From positions 16,678,001-16,742,000 of the forward strand of contig JBHGNT010000010.1 of the NCBI GenBank assembly GCA_043228905.1: 64,000 nucleotides of DNA. The letters are read 5' to 3'. The notes beneath the pieces are model-generated. The model worked only from the letters and a program-made list of their open reading frames with translations, searched no databases and was not told where the DNA came from. The translations under genes were made by a program, and so were the position numbers. This document shows, piece after piece, positions 20,640 through 33,700 of the stretch. How positions within the stretch are numbered: the first letter of the stretch is position 1; every line of letters begins with the position of its first letter. This stretch comes from Azolla caroliniana. Lineage: Eukaryota > Polypodiophyta.

Positions 20640-21990
20640 CCACATGTGTTCTCCCTTCTCCTCCTCTGTAACTTGGAAATTATATCCCTTTTTGAGCCAC
20701 CCTTTGGTATAATATTCAAGATCTGATTTCTCCACAATCGATGAAACAATTGACTAGACATACATCTTCTTTCTTGAAATTCTAGGTGAAGAAGTCAAGT
20801 TTTGTATGGTACTTTTTTTTAGTGGCACTCGAGGTATCAATATTTTTTTCACTTAAAACAACACCATTTCTAATGTGTTTTGTCCGTAGTATTATCGAAA
20901 TTAACTCTTGATCTCCCAATCCAAAGAATCATGGCTTAGGTTTCAAATATGCCACATCTATTCTAACTAACTTACCAACACATGTCCTCGTAATTTGAGT
21001 TCTTTCAACCCACTGGTATAATATTCAACATAGAATGTGCCGACAACCAATTGGATAACATATAGTCATACATATTACTCCTTGATATTTAAACATATGA
21101 AGCTTAAGTTCGATAAAAGAAAATTTTATTTGCACTCAATCACATGGCACTAGTGTTAGGGCCATGTTCACTTAACAACAATAAATTTCTCTTTGCATGC
21201 AATGTCTAACGCGTTTTCTCTCCTCATTACCCTATGCATATTGGTAATATTGAAAGTCAAAACTCATTCCAAACTCCGAAAAAAAAACACAACATTCCTT
21301 CGTGCTTCATCCACGTGTCTCATTTTTCAAATACTCCACACCTGATTCCTAACTGATTCAAAAGCACATGTCTTTGTAACTTCGGTCCTTTCAAGCTACA
21401 CCAAGTAAAAAACTAAGAGAAAGTGCACCCACAACCAATGAAATCGAGAATACCCATATTCTATTTTTTCTTGGTATCCTCACACAAGAAGCTAAGTTTT
21501 TTGAAGTATTCTTATAAGAACTCAATGGGGTTTTTCTTTCCAAAATCGCTCTTCAATATAAATTTGGTAATATTAAAGTTAACTTCTAGAATCCATTACT
21601 AGCAACGTATCAAAACAATTGCTTCACTCTTCTCCCACCATAGGGCCTAGCAATTTTCAAATAAATTGCACCTATTATAAGTAGGGGAAATTCATTCACG
21701 AATCACAACCAATGAGAGAGGGTAGCATACATTTTCTTTCTTGATATCCTAACATAAGAAGTAACCTTAGGTAAATAATAATAAACTTTATCGGCACTCA
21801 TGTGACAATGATATCAATCATTTTCGCTTAATAGTGTGTATTTCCCCGTTGCATGCAATACAACACTTTCTTTTCTCTAGCCATTTTTCCAAAATGGTAG
21901 TTCGATATTCAATGTTAACTCTGTCCACAACATGCCTTTTGCATCGTTATCAAGCTAAAGCATGGAGACATTTATATTTACACCCATGAT
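20640..21990. repeat. Degenerate tandem repeat, about 340-bp unit, four copies
   Basis: Four diverged units follow one another. Each has, in order, a CACATGT-GTAACTT-like start, an ACAACCAATG-like block and TTCTTTCTTGATATCCT. Then come AAGAAGT-AA, GGCACTC, and TTGCATGCAATG or a relative. A GTTAACTC block closes each unit. The closing block lies at about 20901, 21258, 21579 and 21915, spacings of 357, 321 and 336. No coding frame is shared between units. Origin is unknown; an old satellite or a multi-repeat element interior are both possible. Confidence 0.65.
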
Positions 21991-22317
21991 AGCTAGAAGC
22001 ACAAAATTAGAAAATAAGTCTCTCTCACTACACAAAAGGGGTCATAATTACTCAATATGAAGGTACTAAATCAATCGTCATTCATACCAAAGGTAGATCG
22101 GTAACTTTATTTCTTAACTAAGATAGTACTGCATGAAGAATGTCGTTTTACAATTGGCTCGACAATTGTAGTTACATTCCTTATAAAGAAAGATGAGTGT
22201 GAATGTGAGCTAATTGGCTAGTAAATTTATGGAATGTGTGAACACAAACAAGACATGATGGCATTTCCTTCATACATTATAGTTTACTTTCAACAAATAT
22301 GTGAACATTGTGTGGTA

Positions 22318-22364
22318 GCAAGAAAGCTTGTCATGCGTGACATTAAGATTGTGGGTTCAAATCA
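22318..22364 (+). repeat. SINE-like pol III boxes
   Basis: TAGCAAGAAAG (A-box-like, one mismatch, near 22318) is followed by GGTTCAAATC (B box, about 22354-22364). No element ends or poly-A tail were identified. Confidence 0.35.
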
Positions 22365-22440
22365 TGAGCCATTCGCTTGATGTTGCATTCATTATAAAAC
22401 AAAAGTCTTCATAAGTTTACTTGAAGCTATCCATAAGGCT

Positions 22441-22640
22441 TCACAACATTGTCATCTTGACTGAAAACGATAAATAAATCAATGTGATGATCAATGGCAT
22501 CACAACATTGACAATTGTCGTTTTCTTCATAATACAAAGAGTGAAAATGATTAATGAGTTAATATGATAAGATATACTTGGTTGGCCTCATGACATTGAC
22601 GTTGTCATTTTCTCCACAATACAAAGAGTGAAAATAGTTG
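22441..22640. repeat. Short degenerate tandem repeat (about 60-87 bp)
   Basis: Blocks beginning CA(C/T)(A/G)ACATTG near 22441, 22501 and 22588 each contain a CATTTTCT or related string. The last two share AATACAAAGAGTGAAAAT. Confidence 0.6.
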
Positions 22641-24138
22641 CTTCACTCTTTAAAATGAAATGATAATAAATCGGTTTATTTGGTCATATATTTATGACGA
22701 GTTGTGTATTGTGACGAAGTACAACCATTTAACAACCATATATATAAAGATGATACGCCAACACATTGTAATCAACCGCATAACCACGATCATAATTTAT
22801 CTTATCTTATCTTAAAATTTCGGTACATTAATCACGCATCATGTGACTATACAGTAAACACATCAACCCTTTATTTTCGTTCTAAAATGTTGAAAAACTA
22901 ACTCATTCCAATTATATTCTTAGGCATAACCTATTTGTTTTCAGAATGGCAAACATTTTTTACATCATAACTTTTGGATAGGGTTGTCCCTTCATGTGAT
23001 ATGTATACATATTGATATAACCATTAAGCTTTAACAAAATAATCCAAGGAGAAAACAATAATCGAAAGATTAAGCACTTTATGGGGCATTTCCCAATATA
23101 AGCAATGTCACAACTCTACCCATTCATTTTTTTCCTTTGAATAATCAACCTCATTTAGTAATATATATATATATATTTATTTATTTATTTAATTTAACAA
23201 TGGAGGGTTTTTTAATCCCAATGTTGGAACAACAAATGTATTAGCACATGATGTTGTCATTTAATATGTTGCAATGCACATGTTGGTGAGAGAAGGACGT
23301 GTTGTTCTCATGAGCGTAAGTAGTTTTTATAGGCTCCAAATGCCCATGATATGAAAGATGTGTTTGTTCTTCATGCCCAGGATTGGCATAGCACAAGCTC
23401 TCATTGGCACATGATTATGACATTCAAAATTTGTATAGATATACATAACACAGGGTGATTGGTCAACAAAACAAATATGTCTTCCCGTGCACATCGTCTC
23501 CTCATGGATTGGATTAACGTTACTCAATCCACCCTTACATTACATGTGGCCATGCAAGCACAATACACACATGTCACTAACCAATTCCATTACTAGAATA
23601 CTATTCATGGCCTACATCATAGTATGTAACATCCTCGAATGCATTTGAAAACATTTGTTTTCATTCGTTTGCAAACGAATGCATATGTTATGAAAACATA
23701 CTTATGTTTTCTTTGACGTTGTTTCCCTTCACTTTCTTACCTTGCAAAAATGTTTTACCTTATAATAAATAATAAATAATGTTATGACTTGGTAGTCTCC
23801 CACCATTTGGTTAAAACAACAATGCCAAGTCTAGACCTTTTAATACCTTCTTCTTGTATGTTTATTAACCCCCCACAATACCTAACACCTTACATGACTT
23901 AGAAGTTAGGAAGACACTAGTGTTTGCACATCCTAATCACTCTCTTCATTGTATGCATTGTGACCACTTAGTAATTGAGGTGTGGTTAAACATATTGTCA
24001 CATGTATAATTACTTACTTGCCTTAATATGGTTAAGGTTGAAGCCTCTAAAGGGCTTTAAGAAACTCCTTATTAATGTTGTCTTTGTGAGAGTGGTGCAT
24101 GACAATTAGCAAAATTAGGGTTTATCCTCTTATGTCTT
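22641..24138. other. Non-coding stretch, no gene seen
   Basis: AT-rich sequence with short TA and ATTT repeats near 23160-23200. No conserved coding segment was recognised. Confidence 0.45.
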
Positions 24139-24191
24139 TGTTCTTTTTTTTTTTGTTCGCTACTACAACCCTAATAGTCTGAACTGAAATA

Positions 24192-24192
<1 letters not shown>

Positions 24193-24275
<83 letters not shown>
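24193..24275. repeat. (CT)n microsatellite in LINE 3' region
   Basis: About 41 CT units, followed by TTTTGGTGAAAACACACAAT. A related arrangement occurs at about 30573-30690. Confidence 0.95.
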
Positions 24276-24278
<3 letters not shown>

Positions 24279-25790
24279 GGTGAAAACACACAATTATATG
24301 AATAAATGTGTGTAAAAAACATTACTTACAATGGGTGTGACCATGAAGTATGGTCACCCACTAACTACACTACACTACATGGGTAATGGAACATGTTGAA
24401 TTGCCAATAGGCAAGACGGACATTCCACTGAGGAAAGGATTTCCACTTGCTCCAATAAAGAAAATTGCCACATTAGTACTCCCTTCAACTGTCGTAGATA
24501 TGCTTTCACTCCATGTCACCCATCGAATACAAAGTGTTGCGCATATTCCAATTATGACGCAATCCCCAATATCTCAAAAATAGAAAAACAATCTCCATCT
24601 CAGACTTTGGGTCCACCTGTGTAAATTGTGCAAACACCCACTTTCTAGGTGTCAAATAACATCGTGATAAAACTTGCCAAATTTGAGAAATGTAACTCCA
24701 AATCTGAGAAGCAATCAAGCATTGTATAAATCGATGAGTAATATCTTCCATTTGAACAATGCAAAAAAAACAATTACCTGTTGCTAGTCCACGACACTTT
24801 AGAGCTAATCCCAAAGGCAATCCTCCAATCAAAACACTCCAAATGAAGACCTTTGCTACAAGTGGCAATTTAGAATGCCAACTACGTTGTAAGATTTGCC
24901 ACCACCCATGATCAGATTTGTGTAATCTCCATTCTTCTTCAACCTTAGATGATAAGCATCCAAGAGACTCAACAAAGCAATGATACAAAAGATTAGTAGT
25001 CACTTGTAACACCGATGTTTGACCCTTTAAACACCAATCAATCCACGGTTGTTCCCCTGTTTGTAGAGGTAAGGGACCTTGCATCAATGGAATATTTCGT
25101 AGTTGTTGCCAAATAAACCCATAATTAAGAGGAATGCGTAATAATTGCCGTGCTTTAACAAACTCCAAAATTCTCTGAAATGGGGCCTCAACTATATCTT
25201 TCACCTCTTTGACCCCCAAACAGACAAACGATTAAATTGAGAGCGTAATCTCTCCTTTCCTAGCCAACATAATAACCGAGAAAACACAAGTAACTCTTTT
25301 TGCAAAGAATTACAATGCTCTCTACTAGATGATGGTTTCCATACACATAACAAGAGTGCTTCTTGCCACGAGGTAACCAAGTGTTGAACACATGTAGAGC
25401 CCGAAATCCTAAGTGAAATACATCATTTTAGTAATTGCTACCATGAAGCCTTAATTCTTGTCCTCCCATGTGTTAAACCCTTGTTCTCAATGAAATATTG
25501 AACAATAGATATCCATGGTTGTGATTTTGAACACATGTCTTGTAATAATGAAAATCTACGAGATATCATATGCTTAGATAAGTTCAATACTCTAGCTCCC
25601 CCCAAGTGCTTAGGAGTTGCTAGATGATTCCATGCAACCCAAGTGATTCCTATCTTATCCCTTTTCTTCCACAACAAATATCGAAGAGGTTGCAAAATAG
25701 AATGCAAAGCCTTCTTTGTCCACAGCAGCAATGGCAAGTAATATAATATCATAGGTTCCATAATACATTGTACAACCTTCAAAAGTACAT

Positions 25791-26595
25791 GAAATGGCCA
25801 AGATTGTGATTTCTAATACATGAACTTATCCCTCAACTTACTAGACATCCATTCAATCAATTGACCATTTGTAACATTCATTCCTAATGGATAGCCCAAG
25901 TATCGAAAAATAGGGCCTTTCTTCACCACAAATCCTTGCCATCCTAAACATTCCAAATCCCTTTCAATACATGATATGAGACTAGACTTCCTCCAATTAA
26001 TATGTACTCCAGAAGCCAATGCAAATCGGTTCCATACAAGCATCCCCTTCTCAAGATTCTCTCATGAAATGGCCAAGATTGTGATTTCCAATACATAAAC
26101 TTATCCCTCAACTTACTAGACATCCATTCAATCAATTGACCATTTGTAACATTCATTCCTAATGGATAGCCCAAGTATCAAAAAATAGAGCCTTTCTTCA
26201 CCACGGATCCTTGCCATCCTAAACATTCCAAATCCCTTTCAATACATGATATGAGACTAGACTTCCTCCAATTAATATGTACTCCAGAAGCCAATGCAAA
26301 TCGGTTCCATACAAGCATCCCCTTCTCAAGATTCTCTCATGAAATGGCCAAGATTGTGATTTCCAATACATGAACTTATCCCTCAACTTACTAGACATCC
26401 ATTCAATCAATTGACCATTTGTAACATTCATTCCTAATGGATAGCCCAAGTGTCGAAAAATAGAGCATTTCTTCACCACGGATCCTTGCCATCCTAAACA
26501 TGATATGAGACCAGACTTCCTCCAATTAATATGTAATCCAGAAGCCAATGCAAATTGGTTCCATACAAGCATCCCCTTCTCAAGATTCTCTCGTG
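25791..26595. repeat. 275-bp tandem triplication inside LINE RT
   Basis: Three successive units begin with GAAATGGCCA at 25791, 26066 and 26341, an exact spacing of 275. They are nearly identical; the third lacks about 20 bases around the CCTAAACATGATATG junction. Each encodes the same RT piece (ALASG-HINWRKS, YLGYPLGMNVTNGQLIEW, SQSWPFHERIL). Because 275 is not a multiple of 3, each repeat changes frame. Confidence 0.95.
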
Positions 26596-27668
26596 AGGCT
26601 TATAGAAACATGAAAGAATCATCAACCAAAGCTTGTGCAACTAGTTGTCCTCTAGACGGAAGGTGTCGACCTGCAATATCACCATTTGTTGCAAGCCTTG
26701 ATAACATCACTAACAAGGGATGAGTAACAATCGCAAACAACAACGGGCTAATAGGGCATCCTTGACGAACAGATCTTGTAAGGGCAATATTTGATGTAAC
26801 TCCTCCATTAAGCATGACTCGAGACACCGCATCTTGTCCTAATAAAAATATGAGGCAAGACATACGAGGTTCAAAGCCCATTGTATGCATTAACCCAGAA
26901 ACAAAGGACCAATTAACATGATCATAAGCTTTCTCCTAATCTAATTGCACCATAATCAATTATTGATGAGTGTTTCGAGCATAATCCATGGCCATTTGAA
27001 CATTCAACACATTATGCAATATATTCCTACCTGCAATCAAACCATATTGGGCAGGATGTATCAACTTTGGAAAATACTTTTGTAATCTATTTGCCAAGAC
27101 CTTTGTAAATATCTTATACAACCCCCCCATCAAAGAAATAAGTCTCCATTGATGAAATGACTCTGGAGATGCCACCTTTGAAACTAATTTAATTAGACCA
27201 ACCTTCCAAGCTTGAGGCATACGACCAGAATCCCAAGAATGTTGAAACATCAAAGTTAAGGGCCCCTTTAAAATATGTGAATATTGCTTAAAAACTTCAT
27301 TTGTCAAGCCATCCCAACCAGGGCTCTTACCACTAGGAAGATGCCTTAAAACTGTGTCCACCTCATCCTCAGTGAAATCCGCATCCAATTCATGACTAAT
27401 GAGTTCATGCACAACACATCCAACCACATCATAAAACTCATGGCGTGCTCTACTCACCTCATTTGTCATTAACAATTGTGGGCCAATCAACTCCTTAAAG
27501 TAATGAACACATATGTCAATTATTTTCGTAGGATCCACTATCTATTCATCACCTTGCTTCACATGTACCACATTAGATTGAGTATAAGTAGGATGTAACG
27601 CTTGGAAAAACAAATGGGATTGACATTGATTATCTATGAGCCCATCCCTCAATTGTCGCATCTTCGCA

Positions 27669-27757
27669 TAACGATAACTTTGGTGGCAACTGAGAAATAA
27701 TAACATGAAATAATAACATAACGATAGCTTTGGCATTGCAACTGAGAAATAATAACA
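27669..27757. repeat. 48-bp tandem duplication in LINE ORF2 linker
   Basis: ATAACGATAACTTTGG and CAACTGAGAAATAATAACAT near 27669 recur about 48 bases later with small changes, between the endonuclease and RT segments. Confidence 0.75.
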
Positions 27758-28749
27758 TGTAATTGACTTTGGATATCCAAAACCTCCTCATCTAAAGGTG
27801 CACGTATCAATAATGCATTACACCTAGAGAGAACTTATGAGAATTTTAGAAGAAGACCTCTTCTTCGTTGAGCATTAGTTACTCCATACATACGATGAAC
27901 GATCTTAATATTTCGTAATGTGATATCCCATGCTCCATTAGAGAATCAAAGTGAGGTTGAAGCAAAAGAGAAGAGTTAAAGCATAATGGAGGCTTTCTAA
28001 GTAAGGATTTATACATGTCAATTGCATGACCACAAATCTCCAAACAAATAGGAAAGTGATCTGAAGTTCCTACATCTTGTAAAACTGCCATACGAAGTGA
28101 TGTCGGTAAAAAAGAATCATTGTGCATCACATACATTCTATCTAACCGACTCCATGTTTGTCTATGTTGAGCGGATTGGAAAGTAAAACCTGGATCATTC
28201 CCATGCAACCATGTCCAAACATCCAACTTGAAAACCTCCATAGCCAATGAATCCCAAGCAAGTTGTTCAGGATCATCCTTGATTGAATGTTCAGACGTAG
28301 ATTGAGATGCATCAACACACATGTCAAAATCACCCATAAGTAATCCTGGACGGCCCACACATAGGGTTTGATGGAGTGAGCGCCATAATGCAATACGTTG
28401 AGTGACTTGGTTAGGGGCATAAATCCCAATCACCCACACAACCTCGCCAAAAAAAGTGATTTCTAAAACCAAAAACCAACCATAAGGATCATTATGCACC
28501 ACCTGAGGAAAATACTTGTCCTGCACGATTAATACCACACTTGAACAATGATTATTAAGATGTCCTGCATAGGATGATGAATATCCACGCAAATGAACTG
28601 TGGATCCTGTTGACTCATGACACTTATGCTCAACTGCACATAATATATCCCATTCTTTACTTAATAAAGTTTGCCATAATATATACTTCTTATGAGGAGA
28701 ACATGCCCCTCTCACATTCCATGTTACCACTTTCATTCAATCAACAATG

Positions 28750-30291
28750 TTATGGGTGCACTTGCTCCTTTAGAGCAACTGATGTCATGAAACTAGTCAA
28801 AGCATGTTCCAATGCTGCATATGGATTTTCATGCACCGCATCCTTAGAGTTGTCTATCAAACTCTTTTGTTTAGGTTCTCCCGCTTGACGAAAACCTCGA
28901 GAATTCAATGAATTTACAACCCGTCCCAATGAATCAAATTGAAGGTGAAGGGGTAATCCCTTATCCCTAAATTGTCTTTGCCAAGGAACTTTTCGAGGAC
29001 CCTCCCTAGTTCCTGAATTACTTTTCCAAGTAGTCTCACGAGTAGTGGGCAAACTATTACATTGCATATTCATTGATTTGCCCTTCGACTTGCCCTTAAC
29101 TTGATGCCAATCTTTTTCAACAACAACATCATTACTAGTTCTATCCAATGGTTTTTTTCTCTTATCTATAACCACTAAATTTTGTTTTTCCATATCCATA
29201 GATTGAGTTCCCTTATTCTTAGGGCCCAAACCTTGAAGTGAGACCTCTTTATAACCTGCTCTAGATTATGTTCCTTCATCCATAACAACCACCATATTTG
29301 ACACACCAACATCTCTCCCAATTCCTTCCTTACCATTCCCTTCATTAGGAACCTCTATAGTTGAAGGACAATGATAATGGTATTCCGCCATAAAGTGACC
29401 CCATTCACCGCATCCAAAACAGTGACCTGCAAATGTCTCCCACTTCAATTTAAAACAAAGTCTTCTCCTTCCAAGTGTGTTTATACGCACCCATCCTGGC
29501 CTCTTATGACTTGTATCCCATAACACACAAAATCTGCACTTATTTGTAGCATTTGCATGTGGAAATACCAACACTTTACCCATTTGACTCATTAACTATG
29601 GTAAAAGTGGCCATAAAAAAGCATGCTTACAATCCACTATTACCCAAACATGGCATTCTTGTTTCAACAAAGCATGATAGTCCACAACAGGGAACCATTG
29701 CATTACATGCACCAATCATTTATCAAAAAACACTGGAACTTTAGCCAACATTGCACTTTGATGTTCCGATGAACGGAACACTACATCATAAAACCCTCGT
29801 GGTCCTGCATATATATTTTCAACACAATTTGGTGACACGATTGTGTTCAACCAATGTTTAATCCAATTAATGTACGGGAGTTTCCAAGTAAAAAACAATA
29901 TAACTGCACGATCATAGAATACATCCTTAGCATCAACATCCACATCATGTACATCCTCATCATTGCATTCTTTCATTGCATTTTCATTTTCTTCTACAAT
30001 ATCAGACAATAAGGTATTAGCAATTCCCCATAAAGTATCCCAATTACAATTATCCTTGTCAACCTCATCTACATGTATTACTTCGGCATATGTCGCTTTT
30101 TTCTCATTAATTTCCTCAATGCCCTTAAACCTCTTAGAGCTTCCAATGTCTTCCCTTTCACGATTACATTCAACCATCACATTACTCTTTTTTGGATCAA
30201 TTGTTTCCATATCGATATCCCCCACAATTTGAGAGGAATTCATGTTTATATCCATTAATCTTGATGTGATAGTAATCCGGGATAAAAACAA
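28750..30291 (-). pseudogene. LINE ORF1-like protein, broken
   Basis: Three consecutive minus-strand segments together form one ORF1. The N-terminal part (30291-29716) includes an acidic linker and the nucleic-acid-binding-like stretch WKLPYINWIKHWLNTIVSP. The middle (29592-29266) has a zinc-knuckle-like CFGCGEWGHFMAEY, in which the final Cys of CCHC is Tyr. The basic C-terminal part (29229-28750) includes EKDWHQVKGKSKGKS. Stops or frameshifts separate them near 29600 and 29250. The C-terminal part ends 13 bases before the ORF2 start, as in plant LINEs. Similarity to the DUF4283-type gag of plant LINEs is inferred from layout. Confidence 0.75.
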
Positions 30292-30572
30292 TTTTCGATG
30301 AACAAGAAAGACAACTGGAACTCACCCGATTGAAGAGGTCGAAGATGATGAATACAATCGAAGACCCGCAATGTGTGTTGAGTATGTGGATGCCAACAAC
30401 ACAAGATTCCTTATTTTAATTGCTGCTTCTCGCACAGACCACCAAATTTAACTTGCTATATCTCGTTATGAAGCTCTAATCGAGGGATTTCCAACGCATG
30501 TCTTTATGCTCGATTCCGTTACCGATAGAGAGTGCATCAATAAAAACAATTTTGCTTTTTCTTCCCCTCTCC

Positions 30573-30588
30573 ACTCTTGCTTTTTTTT

Positions 30589-30630
<42 letters not shown>

Positions 30631-30690
30631 GTAAGAGCACACAATTATATTAATTGTATTTAAAATCCACTTAGTTACAATACTTCCTAG
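30573..30690 (-). repeat. Probable 3' end of a second, truncated LINE copy
   Basis: The plus strand reads a T run, CGCT, then (CT)n to 30628, then GGTAAGAGCACACAATTATAT and AGTTACAATACTT. This matches the order seen at 24143-24340 (T run, CT tract, GGTGAAAACACACAATTATAT, TTACAAT). A 5'-truncated copy of the same family would look like this. The match is short. Confidence 0.45.
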
Positions 30691-30720
30691 TCTCCTCTAC
30701 CTATCATATGCCTACGTAGG

Positions 30721-30722
<2 letters not shown>

Positions 30723-30789
<67 letters not shown>
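30723..30789. repeat. (CT)n microsatellite
   Basis: About 33 perfect CT units. Confidence 0.95.
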
Positions 30790-30792
<3 letters not shown>

Positions 30793-33700
30793 TTTAAGCT
30801 TTATCATCGGAATGAATTTCGTTAATAAGCAAGAGTGCATGCATGTTCTCTCTTAATTCAATTGGTTGTAAACCAGTCACATTAGAGCAAGTAAACCAAA
30901 GATTGTTTGGATATTTGCAACAATTAGCATCGAGAAATCGCAATAGCGTGATGAGCTGTCAAAACACGTTTTCCAACTTGAAGCAAGTGCATTATCTTTG
31001 CATCAAGAAGACTAGCATAGTTTCCAAAGCCCTCATAAGTAACCAATCATTAACATAGTAGGAAAGTTTGATGGTACACAATCTCAAATTCGCACATTTA
31101 TAAATCAAGTGTGCCTTGTCATAGGGATGCATCCCAATATATATCTAATAGACATTGCCCGAGTTACATTGGTGGGAACACTACTAATAGGTACAACACT
31201 TTCATGGTTTGCACCATTATCAAAATGAAGTGTCCCATGCTAGACAATTTTGATAGTTTCATCACAATTCCAAGGATGGTTTGGGGATACGGATATTGTA
31301 AGACCAACAATCAATAAGATTTGAAGATTGAGGTAAGGAGATCACCTTGCCTTGGCTTATATTTAAAATTTCACCTTCTTTCATCTGATATTCCCTGGAT
31401 GAAGAAGCAATAACGAATGAATTCCATCATGGGCTACACAATAATGTGAAGGAAAAAAAATCATTTGCGGAGGTAATGGTTAGTCAAGCAATACAATGTG
31501 ATAATTGATTACGTGAGGGGTCCATTCTAAAAAACAACAAATATTACGCTCCAAGATAGTACAAACTTATGCATGTGCGGTGGCAATCCCACGTTCAAGC
31601 CTTGCTCAAGAACTTAATACAATTATAAAATGTGGTTATACTCCAATGGAGATTGATGCAGCATATTGTCTTGATGTAGCCATAAATTCCTTATCGAAGT
31701 GTATTTAATGATATGGATAAGCCTATACCAACTCATCAATCTCCTATCTATCAGATCCGTTTGTGATTCACGCAAAAGCGAGAAACTCATTAGCAAATCC
31801 ATCCATAAATCTAATAGGCGAGTCCAAAGATAGAATATTGGGAAGAGGAATAAAAAAATAGAGAGGGAGGAGATGTAAATATAATCTAAGAAAATTATGT
31901 GAATATGTAAATATAATCTAACAAATATATAATAATAAGTCAAATGGCTTAGTGGTAAGGCTAGCACAAGTGTGTTGGCACTAACAATCCTTTTTTTAGC
32001 ATTTTGATTAGAACGGGGAGTAATGCAATGTGCAAGCCTCTTCTCTCAATATAAGGAGGAGAGTTGATGGCTCATTTCAGGGTTTGAATTTTTGGTGTTT
32101 TGAAAAGCTTGATTTCTACTTTTTCTTCTCCTTGCATATTAGTGTTTGGGTATGTTGTACCCTAGTTTTAGGCTTTTTTGTGGTCTTCATTTATTTCAAG
32201 GGTTTGTGGTGTGTGGGAAAGGATATTAGGCCACTTCTCCTCCAAAGACAAGGGAAAAGACAAGAAAAGGAGGATCTTGAAGAGGGTGACACAAAAGAGG
32301 GCATGGAATGCTTTCACAATAAAAGTCGTGATGGTTGTGGCTTAAGAGCTCAAGCCACCAAACTCAAGCGTCCTTCCTCCTAGTTTACTTCCTATTTCCT
32401 AATACTATTTCTTTGTAATCACCTCTTGCATTCACCATTGCAATCACTTTTTGTAAACCTTATTTTTAAGGGAAAGGGGGGCATTTGTGTACAAGTGATG
32501 AGAGTAGTCCATCATGTACACTTTTGCCCTTAACAATTTGATAATCTAAGCATTACAATTTGATACAATCCAAAACATTACTTTCTACAAATGTTCATCC
32601 AAAGCCAATCCACACAAGTTTCTTTTACAATCACAATAAGCACCCTCAAGCCTTAATCACAACATTCATTAGTGAAGTTCTTGAACATCAAGAGCACTAC
32701 TTACTTTCACATGTATAATGTGAAAATGCAATACATTCAGTCACATAGGTCATATTTGACCTCAAAAGGTGGTGCATTCAAGTTGTTACATCATATTTCA
32801 GACATTGATTAGAAACGAAAATATAGTGTTTTGCCACCTTAGATAAACCCCACCCTTACCTAAAATTGATTAGTTTTGACAAACCCCCTTTGGCACTAAT
32901 GAGAATACTTCTGTACTATATAAGATTTAGTATTGATGTATTGTCATTGTAGGTACATTCAGTTTGACAGCTTTTAAGAAAGAATTAAACAAAGACAAAA
33001 TTTGGTACACTGTCAACTTGGTAAGTTCTGGAAGGCTATACTTATAAGTTATGATCAAATCCAACGTAGACAATTGTAGTTCAGTGTTGAACACAATATT
33101 CATGCATTTTAACCGAAAAAATCAAAAGCCTTGCAAAGAACACTAAGGATCCATGCTGATTCAGGCTGTTCATACAATTCTTCTACATTTATTCCCTTCT
33201 CTTCCTGTATTATTTATCATACCCTGTTCACCGACAACTACAAATTTATTAAATTCAAGAATTCTGAACCCCAAGAACATTTAAAATAATGTTAATGGAA
33301 ATCCAAAACATGGAAATTTTAAAAGCAGATGTTAGAGCTGTAGAAATGAATACAATAATGGGAACTTCACAATTCATTTCAAAAAACCATGGCATCAACA
33401 ATACAGAGCCTTTCAACTGTCACTTCATTGGCAATGAAAGATATAATGATTAGACCAAAATTAATGAACTAAGATCCTAAAGAAAATCACAAACTAGTTG
33501 AAGCTGTAGCTATATCTATCTACCTACTAAGTGATCAACATTAGATAAACGATTTGTGCTCTTATCAAAGAATAATACACCATTGAAATTTGTGTCGAGA
33601 ATAGAGAGCACTTTTTTGTCCTCTAGTATGCACTTTCAGCATTTAGTCCCCTTCAATACTACCCACATTTTGCCTGTCCTTTCTGCTACCAACATTTAAG

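Larger units (their letters stand above)
24480..28736 (-). pseudogene. LINE ORF2: endonuclease, reverse transcriptase, zf-RVT
   Basis: The ORF2 start is MKVVTWNVRG at 28736. The endonuclease (28736-27879) keeps Asn (WNVRG), Glu (AVEHK), RLDRMYV and the TSDH motif, but reads MGDFDMCVD where active enzymes have GDFN. The RT begins near 27380 (LPSGKSPGWDGLTNEVFK) and runs through HQWRLISLMGGLYKIFTKVLANR. There are two stops around VQLD-stop-EKAYDHVNW at about 26940. It continues with RSVRQGCPISPLLFA and ALVDDSFMF, where the usual F/Y-A-D-D is V-D-D. A triplicated 275-bp block follows (25791-26595). After it come KHLGGARVLNL and the zf-RVT region (PLVAKVFIWSVLIGGLPLG, with CFFC and the HRF-x2-C motif) at 24506-25219. 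Multiple stops and frame changes make it dead. Confidence 0.9.
24139..30300 (-). mobile_element. Non-LTR retrotransposon (LINE), near full length, inactive
   Basis: The minus strand holds an ORF1-like region (30291 to 28750) and 13 bases later an ORF2 (start 28736) with endonuclease, reverse transcriptase and a zf-RVT C-terminal domain, ending near 24480. About 340 bases of 3' UTR contain a long (GA)n tract. A run of 12 T on the plus strand at 24143-24154 would be the 3' poly-A tail. This is the layout of plant L1-type LINEs. Stops, frameshifts and an internal triplication show it cannot move now. Target-site duplications could not be fixed, and the 5' end is approximate. Confidence 0.85.

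Noticed and set aside
24193-24275. Poly-Arg-Glu frame on the minus strand
   Set aside because: It is translation of the CT microsatellite.
32030-32383. 117-codon plus-strand frame with a hydrophobic segment
   Set aside because: No family resemblance and no splice or promoter context; probably chance or LTR leader sequence.
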